A stretch of 64,000 bases of DNA, taken from Paracoccaceae bacterium (GTDB taxonomy: Bacteria; Pseudomonadota; Alphaproteobacteria; Rhodobacterales; Rhodobacteraceae). The notes beneath the pieces were generated by a model that did not search any database, had not been told where the DNA came from, and saw only the letters and a list, made by a program, of their open reading frames with translations. Of the stretch, positions 47,726 through 56,899 are shown piece by piece. Each line of letters starts with the position of its first letter. The first letter of the stretch is position 1. The position numbers and the translations under genes are program-made. Location: the NCBI GenBank assembly GCA_004153385.1, contig SDAL01000001.1, forward strand, positions 682,001-746,000, read 5' to 3'.

Positions 47726-49312
47726 ATGACAATCGAATGGTGGCGCGGTGCTGTCGTCTATCAAATTTACCCCCGCAGCTTTCAGGATGCCTCCGGAGAC
47801 GGTGTCGGCGATCTGAAGGGCATCACACAGCGGCTCGGGTATGTTGCCAGCCTCGGGGTGGACGCGATCTGGCTATCGCCGATCTTCACCTCGCCCATGA
47901 AGGATATGGGCTATGATGTTAGCAATTACCGCGACGTTGATCGCCAGTTCGGCACAATCGATGATTTTGATGCACTGGTGACACGGGCCCACGAGTTGGG
48001 GCTAAAGGTGATTATCGATCAGGTCATTTCACATAGTTCCGATCAACATCCATGGTTTCAGGACGCTAAATCCGGAGGGGCCAAGAAAGACTGGTATGTC
48101 TGGGCGGACCCGAAACCTGACGGCAGCCCGCCCAACAACTGGATTTCGGTCTTCGGTGGGTCGTCTTGGGAATACGCACCGCAAAACCGGCAGTACTACC
48201 TGCATAACTTCCTTATAGAGCAACCTGATTTGAACCTGCACAACCCTGCCGTTCAAGACGAGTTGCTGGATGTCTTCCGCTTCTGGCTGGATCGTGGGGT
48301 CGATGGGTTCAGGCTTGATACGGTCAACTACTATTTCCACGATCAAACGCTGCGCGACAACCCCGCCATGCCAGCGCGGGAAACCGACCGGCCGCCGGTG
48401 TCTACCTATGACATGCAAGACCATGAGTATGACAAAAATCGGCCGGAAAACCTCGATTTCCTGAAACGCATGCGGGCCTTGATGGATGAATACCAAGAGC
48501 GTTGCCTGATTGGCGAGGTGGGGGAAGTTCCTCATCGTGCGCTCAAGATCATGCAGGAATATACTGCGGGAAGCGACAGGCTGCATATGGCCTATAGCTT
48601 TGATATGCTGGGGTCAGAGTTCACCCCATCCCATTTCCGTTCCAAGATTGCTGATTTCTTCCGTGAGGCCCCGGATGGATGGCCAAGCTGGTCATTCTCC
48701 AATCACGACGTCAATCGCCATGCAACCCGGTGGGCGCAGCATGGTGAAACGGATGATGTGGCGAAGCTGGCAATTTCCATGCTGGCCTCGTTTCAGGGAA
48801 CAATCGGTCTGTATCAGGGCGAAGAATTGGGTCAGACCGAGACAGAGCTCGAGTATAGCGAACTGACAGACCCACCAGGCCTGCGGTTCTGGCCCGAAAA
48901 CAAGGGGCGTGATGGTTGCCGCACCCCGATGGTTTGGGACGAGAGCAAGAACGCGGGCTTCAGCCAAGGCACACCTTGGCTGCCCGTAAAAGCACCACAG
49001 GCCGCCCGCGCGGTTAGCAACCTTGAAAGCGATACGAACAGTGTGCTCACGCACTATCGTGCCGTTCTGGCCTTTCGCAAGACAGAGCCGGCGTTGCGCG
49101 TGGGCGAAAGCATGTTTCTTGACACACCGGACCCCGTTCTGGCCTTTCGCCGCAGCTTGAATGGCCGGTCTATCACTTGCGTGTTCAATCTTGGCGCCGC
49201 GCCACAAAGCGTAGTGGCCCCTTTGGGTACGATGATCGGCCCGAGTTTGAATGCGGAGTTGCGCGACGGCACGTTGCGGCTTGGGCCGAATGGGGCAGCG
49301 TGGATTGGCTAG
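47726..49312 (+). CDS. Alpha-glucosidase (GH13 family)
   Basis: A 528-residue GH13 enzyme of the oligo-1,6-/alpha-glucosidase group. Start MTIEWWRGAVVYQIYPRSFQ; conserved regions are DQVISHSSDQHPWF, GFRLDTVNYYFHD (nucleophile Asp), IGEVGE (acid Glu) and FSNHDVNR (transition-state Asp). It releases glucose from short alpha-glucosides in the cytoplasm. In relatives it sits in an aglEFGAK-type uptake operon; here only pgm is adjacent, so sugar import is encoded elsewhere. AGGAGG lies nine bases upstream. Confidence 0.93.
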   Translation: MTIEWWRGAVVYQIYPRSFQDASGDGVGDLKGITQRLGYVASLGVDAIWLSPIFTSPMKDMGYDVSNYRDVDRQFGTIDDFDALVTRAHELGLKVIIDQVISHSSDQHPWFQDAKSGGAKKDWYVWADPKPDGSPPNNWISVFGGSSWEYAPQNRQYYLHNFLIEQPDLNLHNPAVQDELLDVFRFWLDRGVDGFRLDTVNYYFHDQTLRDNPAMPARETDRPPVSTYDMQDHEYDKNRPENLDFLKRMRALMDEYQERCLIGEVGEVPHRALKIMQEYTAGSDRLHMAYSFDMLGSEFTPSHFRSKIADFFREAPDGWPSWSFSNHDVNRHATRWAQHGETDDVAKLAISMLASFQGTIGLYQGEELGQTETELEYSELTDPPGLRFWPENKGRDGCRTPMVWDESKNAGFSQGTPWLPVKAPQAARAVSNLESDTNSVLTHYRAVLAFRKTEPALRVGESMFLDTPDPVLAFRRSLNGRSITCVFNLGAAPQSVVAPLGTMIGPSLNAELRDGTLRLGPNGAAWIG

Positions 49313-49329
49313 CAAATTGCGTGCAGACA

Positions 49330-49378
49330 ATCTGGTGGGTGGGGCGGCACGCGTGCGGCCCCACCTCTTAAACCAGAT
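49330..49378. terminator. Large bidirectional hairpin between the GH13 gene and phoR
   Basis: Outer arms ATCTGGT / ACCAGAT (49330, 49372), a middle stem GGTGGGGC / GCCCCACC (49338-49345 with 49358-49365) and an inner GCAC/GTGC stem make a long near-symmetrical hairpin between convergent genes. Confidence 0.7.
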
Positions 49379-49382
49379 CGCA

Positions 49383-50441
49383 TCAACTCGATAGCGGCAA
49401 GATTACAATAAAGTTGGTTCCCAGTCCTTTTTTGCTTTCGACTTTCAATCGGCCGCGGTGACGCTGAATGATATGTTTGACGATGGCCAACCCCAACCCT
49501 GTGCCACCCTGCTCGCGCGAGCGGTGGGTATCCACGCGATAGAACCGCTCGGTCAATCGTGGCAGGTGGATTTCATCAATCCCTTCGCCTTGATCTGCGA
49601 CGATTACGCGCAAGGCCGGCCCGCGCAAGGCGGCTTCGTGTTCGGTCACTTCGATACTGACACGCACTTGCGCATTTTCCGCCCCGTATTTGATGGCGTT
49701 CTCGATCAGATTGGAAAACACTTGGGTCAGCTGATCGGGATCGCCTGCCACACGGGGCGGTTTTTCAACGCCGTCGCGCACCAGTTCGATCCGGCGGCTA
49801 TCGGCCACTTGGGTCAGCGCCTGCATGGCGCCTTTGAGGACCGCCGATATATCAACCGCCTTGGTCGGGCGCTGGCGTTCTTCGGATTCAACCCGGCTGA
49901 GCGATAACAAATCGCCCACGAGGCGGTTCATACGGCTGGCTTCACGTTCCATGATACGCAAAAAACGTGTTCGGGCTTTGGGATCATCTTTGGCAGCACC
50001 CAAAAGCGTTTCGATAAACCCAGAAAGCGCTGTAAGCGGCGTACGCAACTCATGGCTTACATTTGCAACAAAATCACGCCGCTGCAGCTCTGCTTCCTCA
50101 AGCGCGGTAATATCTTCGATCACCATCATCGCACCACCATGCGGCAGCGGACTATCTGGATCGGCTGGCAGCGGCGAAATGCTGACCATCGCGACCATTT
50201 CACGTTCGGCCAGCGATAATTGCGCACGCACCTTTTCTTCATTGCCGGTCGCAAGGGCCGTTTCCAGCGCTTGATTTACCGCGGGCTTGCGGATCACGGT
50301 GACAAATGCGCGCCCCGCCAACCCATCACCCAACAATCGCAGTGCCATGGGATTGGCAAATTTGACCCGTTCTTGACGATCAATCAGCAAGAGAGGAAAT
50401 GGCACGGCTTGCAAAACCAGAACTGTGGATGAGCTTGGCAT
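49383..50441 (-). CDS. phoR: Phosphate-type sensor histidine kinase PhoR
   Basis: A 352-residue kinase with a PAS domain (about 10-115), the phospho-acceptor His130 in FVANVSHELRTPLTALSGFI, and ATP-binding boxes NLIENAIKYG, DQGEGI, RFYRVDTHRSREQGGTGLGL. There is no N-terminal membrane helix, unlike Escherichia coli PhoR. The Pho-box-like site upstream supports the phosphate role. It stands apart from pstSCAB-phoU-phoB, which are not in this window. The start MPSSSTVLVLQAVPF is preferred over a codon nine residues earlier. Confidence 0.82.
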   Translation of the reverse strand: MPSSSTVLVLQAVPFPLLLIDRQERVKFANPMALRLLGDGLAGRAFVTVIRKPAVNQALETALATGNEEKVRAQLSLAEREMVAMVSISPLPADPDSPLPHGGAMMVIEDITALEEAELQRRDFVANVSHELRTPLTALSGFIETLLGAAKDDPKARTRFLRIMEREASRMNRLVGDLLSLSRVESEERQRPTKAVDISAVLKGAMQALTQVADSRRIELVRDGVEKPPRVAGDPDQLTQVFSNLIENAIKYGAENAQVRVSIEVTEHEAALRGPALRVIVADQGEGIDEIHLPRLTERFYRVDTHRSREQGGTGLGLAIVKHIIQRHRGRLKVESKKGLGTNFIVILPLSS

Positions 50442-50498
50442 GATGTACCTTTCCTTAAAACCGCACAAATGTGTAACGCCGGAGTCAGCCCTATGAAC

Positions 50499-50516
50499 AT
50501 GACATTACGGTAACAG
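50499..50516 (-). promoter_or_regulatory. Pho-box-like PhoB site upstream of phoR
   Basis: Read on the minus strand, CTGTTAC-CGTA-ATGTCAT is two 7-base repeats spaced by four, the layout of the Pho box (CTGTCAT repeats spaced by four). It lies 58-75 bases upstream of the phoR start. A further CTGTCAC occurs on the plus strand at 50517-50523. Confidence 0.55.
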
Positions 50517-50559
50517 CTGTCACTGTCCTCTGGCATAGTGTAGCGATCCGCTGTCCTGT

Positions 50560-51081
50560 TTACGCCACCGGACGCAGGCCGGCCGCAAATCTTGCAGCAT
50601 TGCGCCGGTAATGGGCCGCGGACTGGCGCAGCTTGTCTTGCGCCGCCTGATCGAGCGCCCGCACAACCTTGCCGGGAGCGCCCATCACCAATGATCCGTC
50701 GGGGATGTGCTTGCCTTCGGTGATCAACGCCCCCGCCCCGATCAAGCAGCCCTGCCCGATTGTGGCGCCATTCAGGACAACGGCCCCCATCCCGACAAGC
50801 GTTCCATCCCCGATCACACAGCCGTGCAACATCGCTTTATGACCGATTGTGCAATCATGTCCGACATGTACCGGGAAGCCCAAATCGGTATGGATGACAA
50901 CGTTTTCTTGAATGTTGCTGCCAGCGCCGATCCATATCTCTTCATTATCACCGCGCAATGTCGCGCCAAACCACACGGATGCCTGCGCCTCCAGCACGAT
51001 ATTGCCGATCAGGTTCGCATCCGGCGCGATCCAACAGCCGCCCGCGATCCGCGGTACGATGCCGTCCAATTCATAAATCAT
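50560..51081 (-). CDS. Gamma-class carbonic anhydrase-like protein
   Basis: A 173-residue left-handed beta-helix protein with hexapeptide repeats. The metal-binding histidines are His64 (NVVIHTD), His81 and His86 (IGHKAMLHG). Such proteins (for example YrdA/CaiE types) interconvert CO2 and bicarbonate, but many family members show weak or no activity. It overlaps the gmk stop by 4 nt, so it is translated from the gmk message. Zinc binding is likely; catalysis is unproven. Confidence 0.88.
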   Translation of the reverse strand: MIYELDGIVPRIAGGCWIAPDANLIGNIVLEAQASVWFGATLRGDNEEIWIGAGSNIQENVVIHTDLGFPVHVGHDCTIGHKAMLHGCVIGDGTLVGMGAVVLNGATIGQGCLIGAGALITEGKHIPDGSLVMGAPGKVVRALDQAAQDKLRQSAAHYRRNAARFAAGLRPVA

Positions 51082-51716
51082 CGTTCGTCAAACTCCACGT
51101 TCAACGCACGCACAAAATCATTGAGCCACGGCTGGCGGTCCCGCCGCGCCCGTTCGGCGGTCAGGATCGTCTTCAACTCGGTTTCTGCGGCATCGATATC
51201 GCGATTGACCAAAACATAGTCATATTCGGCCCAGTGACTGATTTCCGATATCGACTTTTCCATTCTGGCGGCAATCACGTCCTCACTGTCTTGCGCACGA
51301 CCGCGAAGCCGGTTTTCCAGTTCGGCAATGGAAGGTGGCAACACAAAGATCGACACGACATCCTTGCCCAAAGCCGAGTTGCGAATCTGCTGCCCGCCCT
51401 GCCAATCGATATCGAAAAGCGTATCACGGCCAGCGGCCATCGCGGTTTGCACTGGCCCTTTCGGCGTACCGTAAAAATTGCCGAACACATGCGCATGCTC
51501 GAGCATTTCATCGGCGGCGACCATCTGCTCGAACTCGGTACGATCTTTAAAATAATACTCGACCCCGTCGGTTTCGCCTTCGCGCGGGGCACGGGTGGTG
51601 GCCGATACACTAAACCGGAGTGTCGGATCCCACTGCATCAACCGTCGTGCCAGCGTGGATTTTCCCGCCCCTGAGGGGGATGACAAGATGATCAGGATGC
51701 CGCGCCGATCCGCCAT
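51078..51716 (-). CDS. gmk: Guanylate kinase
   Basis: A 212-residue enzyme that phosphorylates GMP to GDP. Visible: the P-loop [38 protein letters not shown] (nucleotide-binding) and GAP-like [13 protein letters not shown]. The start at MADRRGILI is preferred over an ATG five codons upstream. The 4-nt overlap with the carbonic anhydrase-like gene makes an operon. It is divergent from the PAS_5 gene, with a 270-nt gap. Confidence 0.96.
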   Translation of the reverse strand: MADRRGILIILSSPSGAGKSTLARRLMQWDPTLRFSVSATTRAPREGETDGVEYYFKDRTEFEQMVAADEMLEHAHVFGNFYGTPKGPVQTAMAAGRDTLFDIDWQGGQQIRNSALGKDVVSIFVLPPSIAELENRLRGRAQDSEDVIAARMEKSISEISHWAEYDYVLVNRDIDAAETELKTILTAERARRDRQPWLNDFVRALNVEFDER

Positions 51717-51928
51717 AGTAATAAACTCCAAATTCTGTTTTGTATGCTATCGTACCCATCGGGTACATGCGCCACACGCACGACAGCTGTCCCTCGAGCA
51801 TTGGTCAATTTAACCATTTAACAGTTTTGCTGCCGCAAAGTCGTTAAAACTGCGCTATTAAGGGTTCAGTAATCATTTAGCCTTCGGGGTCAACCAAAAG
51901 CTGGATGTATAAGAGCCGCCGCCTGCAG

Positions 51929-51945
51929 TGTCGCAATTTGCGACA
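51929..51945. promoter_or_regulatory. Perfect 17-base palindrome upstream of the PAS_5 gene
   Basis: TGTCGCAA-T-TTGCGACA, eight-base arms around one base, 42 bases before the GTG start. It is a good candidate operator for an unknown dimeric regulator. The rest of 51717-51986 is A+T rich, with TTAACCAT and TTAA motifs near 51811-51870 that resemble CtrA half-sites, but I see no gene. Confidence 0.5.
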
Positions 51946-51986
51946 AGCGGAGGGTTTCGTCTGTTTATTTTATTGAGGATACAAAA

Positions 51987-52649
51987 GTGACCAAGATGAT
52001 GCGCACTCGCACCAGATCAGAGGAGGTCGTGGGACACCTTCGCGCCTATTGGGATGGATTGCGCAAAGGCCGCCTTGTGCCATCACGCACCGATATTGAT
52101 CCGCGCGGTATCGAAACGACGCTGCATTACACGTATATCATCGAACGGATTGCCCCCGGCATGGGACGTTTCCGCGTGGCTGGAATGCATCTGAACGATC
52201 TGATGGGCATGGAAGTGCGTGGTATGCCCCTTTCGTCCTTGTTCGAACCAGCCGCACGCAAAGGCCTGTCTGATGCATGTGAGGCAGTGTTCAACAGCCC
52301 GGCCATCGCCGAGTTCGATTTGCGCTCGGATGGTGGCGTAGGACGCCCGCCATTGCAGGCAAAACTACTGATTTTACCGCTCAGCTCCGATCTGGGGGAT
52401 ATCAGCCGCGCGATGGGCTGTTTGGTCTGCGAGCAAGCGCCAGAAGACCTTGGTCGTGCGCCCCGTCGGTTTGTGACAGACAGGGTCACGCTTGAGGAAT
52501 TGCAACCGGCAAATCCACACACCGACAACATGGCCAAAACGCCCGACGCACCGAAAGCAGCCCCCGCACGTCCCTTGCGCCCCGAAGCACCTCCGCTCAG
52601 CCCAGAGGCGCGTCGGGCCTTGTTCAGAATTGTCTCAAAAAAAGAATGA
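51987..52649 (+). CDS. PAS_5-domain protein (PF07310 type), unknown role
   Basis: A 220-residue protein. Residues about 10-150 match the PAS_5 fold found in Caulobacterales and Rhodobacterales: VVGHLRAYWDGLRKGRLVPS, DIDPRGIETTLHYTYIIERI and AGMHLNDLMGMEVRGMPLSS. The C-terminal third is rich in Ala and Pro (APKAAPARPLRPEAPPLSP) and probably disordered. No output domain is seen, so it is a sensor without a visible effector. The GTG start has GAGGAT six bases upstream. Confidence 0.82.
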   Translation: MTKMMRTRTRSEEVVGHLRAYWDGLRKGRLVPSRTDIDPRGIETTLHYTYIIERIAPGMGRFRVAGMHLNDLMGMEVRGMPLSSLFEPAARKGLSDACEAVFNSPAIAEFDLRSDGGVGRPPLQAKLLILPLSSDLGDISRAMGCLVCEQAPEDLGRAPRRFVTDRVTLEELQPANPHTDNMAKTPDAPKAAPARPLRPEAPPLSPEARRALFRIVSKKE

Positions 52650-52697
52650 CATCACGATCACCGATCAACGAACGAACCCTTGGCCTGAACGGGATGT

Positions 52698-52730
52698 AAA
52701 AAAAGCGGAGGCAATAGCCACCGCTTTTTT
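52698..52730. terminator. Bidirectional terminator between the PAS_5 gene and DAHP synthase
   Basis: AGCGG-A-GGC / GCC-A-CCGCT, an 8-bp stem with one mismatch around an AATA loop, flanked by seven A on the left and six T on the right, so it can stop both convergent genes. Confidence 0.85.
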
Positions 52731-52750
52731 CGGTCATTCAGCAGCTGGCG

Positions 52751-54124
52751 TTATATCACCGCTTGCGCGCGTTGCAGTTGGCGGCGATCTTGCAGCTCTT
52801 CCGCGACCAAAAACGCCAATTCAAGCGATTGGCTGGCGTTCAGGCGTGGATCGCAAGCCGTATGGTAGCGGCTGGACAGATCCCCGTCTGACACGGCACG
52901 CAGCCCGCCGGTGCATTCCGTCACATCTTTGCCGGTCATCTCGAAATGCACACCGCCCGGAATGGTCCCTTCGGCTTTATGAACGGCAAAGAATTCCTTG
53001 ACCTCTTGCAGCACGGCATCAAACGGACGGGTTTTGAAACCGCTGGCCGATTTGATTGTATTGCCGTGCATCGGATCGCAGGACCAAACCACATTTGCGC
53101 CTTCTTCTTTGACCGCTTGGATAAGTCGCGGCAGATGCTCTGCCACTTTCCCTGCCCCGAATCGTGCGATCAGCGTCAGGCGCCCTGCCTCGTTCGCAGG
53201 ATTAAGCTTCGCCATCAGTACCTTCAGGTCCTCAGCGGTCGTGCTTGGTCCGCATTTCAGACCGATCGGATTTTGCACACCGCGCGCAAATTCGACATGC
53301 GCACCATCGGGCTGACGGGTACGATCGCCGATCCAGATCATATGTCCTGATCCCGCCACAGGCAGGCCGGTCGTCGTATCCGTGCGAGACAGCGCCTCTT
53401 CATATTCCAGCAAAAGCGCTTCGTGAGAGGTGTAAAAATCTACCGTTTTCAACTCATGGGCGGTATCGGACGTCACACCGGCTGCCGCCATGAAATCCAT
53501 TGCCTCGGAAATACGATCAGCCAGCACTCTGTATTTGGTTGCTTTTTCCTCGTCGGTGAAACTTGCAATCCAGCCATGCACACTGTGGATATCCGCATAT
53601 CCGCCGGTCGAGAACGCGCGCAGAAGGTTAAGCGACGCAGCCGCTTGGGTATAGGCTTGCAGCATCCGGTTGGGATCGGGTATCCGTGCGTCTGGCGTGA
53701 AATCGAACCCGTTGATAATATCGCCGCGATAACTTGGCAGCTCAACGCCATCCACCGTCTCCATTCCCGAAGAACGCGGTTTTGCAAATTGTCCGGCCAT
53801 ACGGCCAACCTTGATCACAGGCACTTTCGCACCCCATGTCAGCACAATCGCCATTTGCAACATGACTTTAAACGTATCGCGAATGTTATCGGCACCGAAT
53901 TCGGTAAAGCTTTCGGCGCAATCGCCGCCTTGCAACAAAAATGCCTCGCCACGTGCTGCCTTTGCAAGCTCATGGCGCAACTGGCGCGCCTCGCCTGCAA
54001 AAACCAGAGGAGGCATTTGCGAGAGCGTTTTTTCTACGGCGTTCAAGGCCGCCGCATCGGGATAATCGGGCATCTGAACCCGCGGCTTGGCGCGCCAGTC
54101 CGACTTTTTCCATCCGTTGGCCAT
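52751..54124 (-). CDS. 3-deoxy-7-phosphoheptulonate synthase, class II
   Basis: A 457-residue plant-type DAHP synthase, first enzyme of the shikimate pathway. Motifs are [35 protein letters not shown] (with a metal-binding Cys), [24 protein letters not shown] and [11 protein letters not shown] (metal His). The start [10 protein letters not shown] at 54124 has GGAGG five bases upstream; ATGs just before it are too close. It is divergent from the GlxA regulator. aroB, for the next step, lies at the window end. Confidence 0.93.
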   Translation of the reverse strand: MANGWKKSDWRAKPRVQMPDYPDAAALNAVEKTLSQMPPLVFAGEARQLRHELAKAARGEAFLLQGGDCAESFTEFGADNIRDTFKVMLQMAIVLTWGAKVPVIKVGRMAGQFAKPRSSGMETVDGVELPSYRGDIINGFDFTPDARIPDPNRMLQAYTQAAASLNLLRAFSTGGYADIHSVHGWIASFTDEEKATKYRVLADRISEAMDFMAAAGVTSDTAHELKTVDFYTSHEALLLEYEEALSRTDTTTGLPVAGSGHMIWIGDRTRQPDGAHVEFARGVQNPIGLKCGPSTTAEDLKVLMAKLNPANEAGRLTLIARFGAGKVAEHLPRLIQAVKEEGANVVWSCDPMHGNTIKSASGFKTRPFDAVLQEVKEFFAVHKAEGTIPGGVHFEMTGKDVTECTGGLRAVSDGDLSSRYHTACDPRLNASQSLELAFLVAEELQDRRQLQRAQAVI

Positions 54125-54336
54125 CATATCCTCCACTCGGTCTTTGAAAACAGCTTCAGGGCCTTATACGATGCACGTTAGCGAGAACAAATGCTTTTCT
54201 TTATTTGAAGGACTGTTTCGATACCCTCGATCACTACTCAAAAATACGCCGATAAAGCAGATCAGGGATATTCTTATACTTGTCACATCTCTTGAACGGT
54301 GTTTTTGTCGCGACACATTCCAAAGGTAGGCTGGAC

Positions 54337-55458
54337 ATGCGCAAATCCTCACCCACCCGGACAACGTCGCGACCAGCGCCATCGTATGGTTCGCTACATC
54401 TGCCGGCACAAGAGCGTCCCAAACGCATTATTTTCCTGCTTTTGGAGCGTTTTACGCTGATGGCCTTCACCAGCGCCTGCGAGCCTCTTCGTCTGGCCAA
54501 CCAAATCGCCGGGCAAAAACTGTATGAATGGGTCCTGGCCTCTGAAAATGGCACGACCGCCACAAGCTCGGGTCTGATCGACCTCAAGGTCGACATCGGC
54601 CTGCAGGAGCTGGGACGCGACGACATCATCATCGTATGCGGCGGGATCGATGTCAGTAAGGCCACGACACAACCGATCTTGAACTGGCTGCGCCGCGAAG
54701 GCCGGCGCGGTTGCGTGCTGGCGGGCATTTGCACAGGCACATGGACATTGGCCCAAGCAGGACTGCTGGATGGACGTCGCGCCACCGTGCATTGGGAAAT
54801 CCACGATGCGTTTTCTGAGGATTTCGACAGCGTCGATCTGGTCAAGTCCGTCTATGTTTTCGACGGCAACCGGTTGAGTGCTGCAGGCGGCACAGCCACG
54901 CTCGATTTGATGCTGCGCATGATTGCAGGCGATCACGGTGAAGCCATCGCAGGAACCGTTGCAGATCAACTGGTTCATACCGCAATCAGATCCGAAAACG
55001 ACAGTCTGAGACTTTCCATCCCCACGCGTATCGGAGTGCGTCATCCAAAACTCGCCCAAGTGATCGGCCGGATGGAAGCCAATATCGAGGACCCGATCAG
55101 CCCGGCGCTTCTGGCCACGGAGGTCGGCATGTCCACCCGCCAGCTCGAGCGTCTGTTCAGGCGCTATCTGAACCGCAGTCCCAAGAGATATTATATGGAG
55201 TTACGGCTGCAAAAGGCCCGCAGCCTGCTGATGCAAACAGAGATGAGCATTATCAACGTCGCGCTCGCATGCGGATTTGCGTCGCCGTCGCATTTCTCGA
55301 AATGCTACCGCGAGCATTACCAGACCACGCCCTACCGTGAGCGTGGCACGAAATCCGACGGACAGCCTCTGCGTGAGCCGGCCTCGGTCCTCACAGACGA
55401 TCTGCCGGTCGAGTTCTTTCCTCTGGATGAAGGCATTGAGGATGATGACCTTATCTGA
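54337..55458 (+). CDS. GlxA-family transcriptional regulator (AraC type)
   Basis: A 373-residue regulator with an N-terminal DJ-1/PfpI-like domain (IIFLLLERFTLMAFTSACEP, GGIDVSKATTQPI and VLAGICTGTWTLAQAGLLDG with the family Cys in a non-catalytic pocket) and a C-terminal AraC helix-turn-helix (EVGMSTRQLERLFRRYLNRS and LACGFASPSHFSKCYREHY). Relatives such as GbdR, CdhR and ArgR control amino-acid, betaine or carnitine use. It lies directly before the liv-type operon and is its likely activator. The start is put at MRKSSPTRT. Confidence 0.9.
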   Translation: MRKSSPTRTTSRPAPSYGSLHLPAQERPKRIIFLLLERFTLMAFTSACEPLRLANQIAGQKLYEWVLASENGTTATSSGLIDLKVDIGLQELGRDDIIIVCGGIDVSKATTQPILNWLRREGRRGCVLAGICTGTWTLAQAGLLDGRRATVHWEIHDAFSEDFDSVDLVKSVYVFDGNRLSAAGGTATLDLMLRMIAGDHGEAIAGTVADQLVHTAIRSENDSLRLSIPTRIGVRHPKLAQVIGRMEANIEDPISPALLATEVGMSTRQLERLFRRYLNRSPKRYYMELRLQKARSLLMQTEMSIINVALACGFASPSHFSKCYREHYQTTPYRERGTKSDGQPLREPASVLTDDLPVEFFPLDEGIEDDDLI

Positions 55459-55506
55459 ACGGCCCATAACGCGGTAAATTCCATCGGTTCGAACAGTTAA
55501 TTGCAC

Positions 55507-55545
55507 AAAGCGCCATCCGATATGACGGGCGGCGCTTTTCTTTTT
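55507..55545 (+). terminator. Terminator after the GlxA regulator
   Basis: Eight-bp stem AAAGCGCC / GGCGCTTT with a 16-nt loop that itself has CCG/CGG pairing, then TTCTTTTTT. It separates the regulator from the transporter operon, which must have its own promoter in 55546-55600. Confidence 0.8.
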
Positions 55546-55617
55546 TGAAACGTCGTTTTACGATCAGTAAAAACAACCACAAAATAATGTTACTACTTCG
55601 TTCTCAGGGAGAGACAC

Positions 55618-56802
55618 ATGAAGAAACTTCTGCTCGCCACAGCAACCGTGGCGCTAAGCGCCGGTGCGACCTATGCCGATGATGTAAAACTGGGCATTTT
55701 GCTTGGCTACACAGGCCCGCTGGAATCGCTGGCCCCCGGCATGACAGCTGGCGCTGAAATGGCGATCAAGGAAATCTCGGATAGCGGCAAGTTCATGGAC
55801 GGCTCCACCGTCACTGCGGTGCGCGCCGATTCTACCTGTATCGATGCGGGTGCTGCGACCTCTGCGGGTGAGCGTCTGATTACCGTCGATGGCGTAAAGG
55901 GCATCATGGGGGCAATGTGTTCGGGTGCGACAACGGCTGTGCTGCAAAATGTGGCGATGGCGAACGGTATGGTGATGATCTCGCCATCGGCGACGTCTCC
56001 TGCGTTATCACAAATGGAAGATGACGGCTTGTTCTTCCGCACAGCCCCGTCAGACGCGCGCCAAGGCGCTGTGATGGCCGATATCGTCATGGACCATGAC
56101 ATCAAATCCGTGGCCCTGACCTATACCAACAATGATTACGGCAAGGGGTTGGCCGACAGCTTCCAACGCTCTTTCGAGGAAAAAGGCGGCGAAGTGACCA
56201 TTGTTGCCGCCCATGAGGATGGCAAAGGCGACTACTCTGCCGAAGTGGCGGCGCTTGCGTCGGCAGGCGGCGACGCGCTTGTGGTTGCAGGCTATGTGGA
56301 TCAAGGCGGCTCCGGTATCTTGCGCGGCGCGCTCGACACCGGCGCGTTCTACACATTCGTGTTGCCAGATGGCATGGTAGCTTCGGCTCTGGAAGAAAAC
56401 TTCGGTGACGAGCTTGACGGATCGTTCGGCCAGATCCCTGCGGCCGAAGGCGAAGGCAAAGATAAATTCCTCGCCATTGCCGAAGAAAACGGATTTGACG
56501 GATCGCAGGTTTATGCCTCCGAAGCCTATGATGCTGCCGCTTTGATGCTGCTGGCCATGCAAGCGGCAGGCTCGACGGATCCATCTGTGTATAAAGATAA
56601 AATCATGCAGATTGCGAATGGTCCGGGCGAGAAGATCCTTCCCGGAGAGCTTGGTCATGCGCTGGATCTGATCGCGGCGGGCGACGCGATTGATTATGAT
56701 GGCGGCTCAGCGGTTGATTTCGTGGGCGGCGGCGAGTCTGCCGGTACCTTCCGCGAGATCGAGATCACTGACGGCAAAATCGAAACCGTACAATACCGCT
56801 AA
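55618..56802 (+). CDS. Branched-chain-type ABC transporter substrate-binding protein
   Basis: A 394-residue periplasmic protein with a signal peptide (about residues 1-20, ending ATYA). The type I periplasmic-binding fold reads DDVKLGILLGYTGPLESLAP, GVKGIMGAMCSGATTAVLQN and SVALTYTNNDYGKGLADSF. It collects a ligand for the LivHMGF-type importer downstream. The ligand is not clear; the GlxA regulator suggests an amino acid, betaine or amide. A GGGAGAG site precedes the ATG. A hairpin follows before livG. Confidence 0.9.
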   Translation: MKKLLLATATVALSAGATYADDVKLGILLGYTGPLESLAPGMTAGAEMAIKEISDSGKFMDGSTVTAVRADSTCIDAGAATSAGERLITVDGVKGIMGAMCSGATTAVLQNVAMANGMVMISPSATSPALSQMEDDGLFFRTAPSDARQGAVMADIVMDHDIKSVALTYTNNDYGKGLADSFQRSFEEKGGEVTIVAAHEDGKGDYSAEVAALASAGGDALVVAGYVDQGGSGILRGALDTGAFYTFVLPDGMVASALEENFGDELDGSFGQIPAAEGEGKDKFLAIAEENGFDGSQVYASEAYDAAALMLLAMQAAGSTDPSVYKDKIMQIANGPGEKILPGELGHALDLIAAGDAIDYDGGSAVDFVGGGESAGTFREIEITDGKIETVQYR

Positions 56803-56826
56803 TCGACGGCTGAATCCGTCCGACAC

Positions 56827-56856
56827 TCCCCTTCGCGGCGCAAGATCGCGAGGGGA
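56827..56856 (+). other. Intercistronic hairpin after the binding-protein gene
   Basis: Arms TCCCC-T-TCGCG / CGCGA-GGGGA pair in nine to ten positions with a bulged T. No T run follows. Such a stem behind the binding-protein gene probably protects its message, so it is made in excess over the membrane parts. Confidence 0.6.
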
Positions 56857-56899
56857 AATAACAAACATCTCTGAAAACAGAGAGTTACAGGGGTTTATT

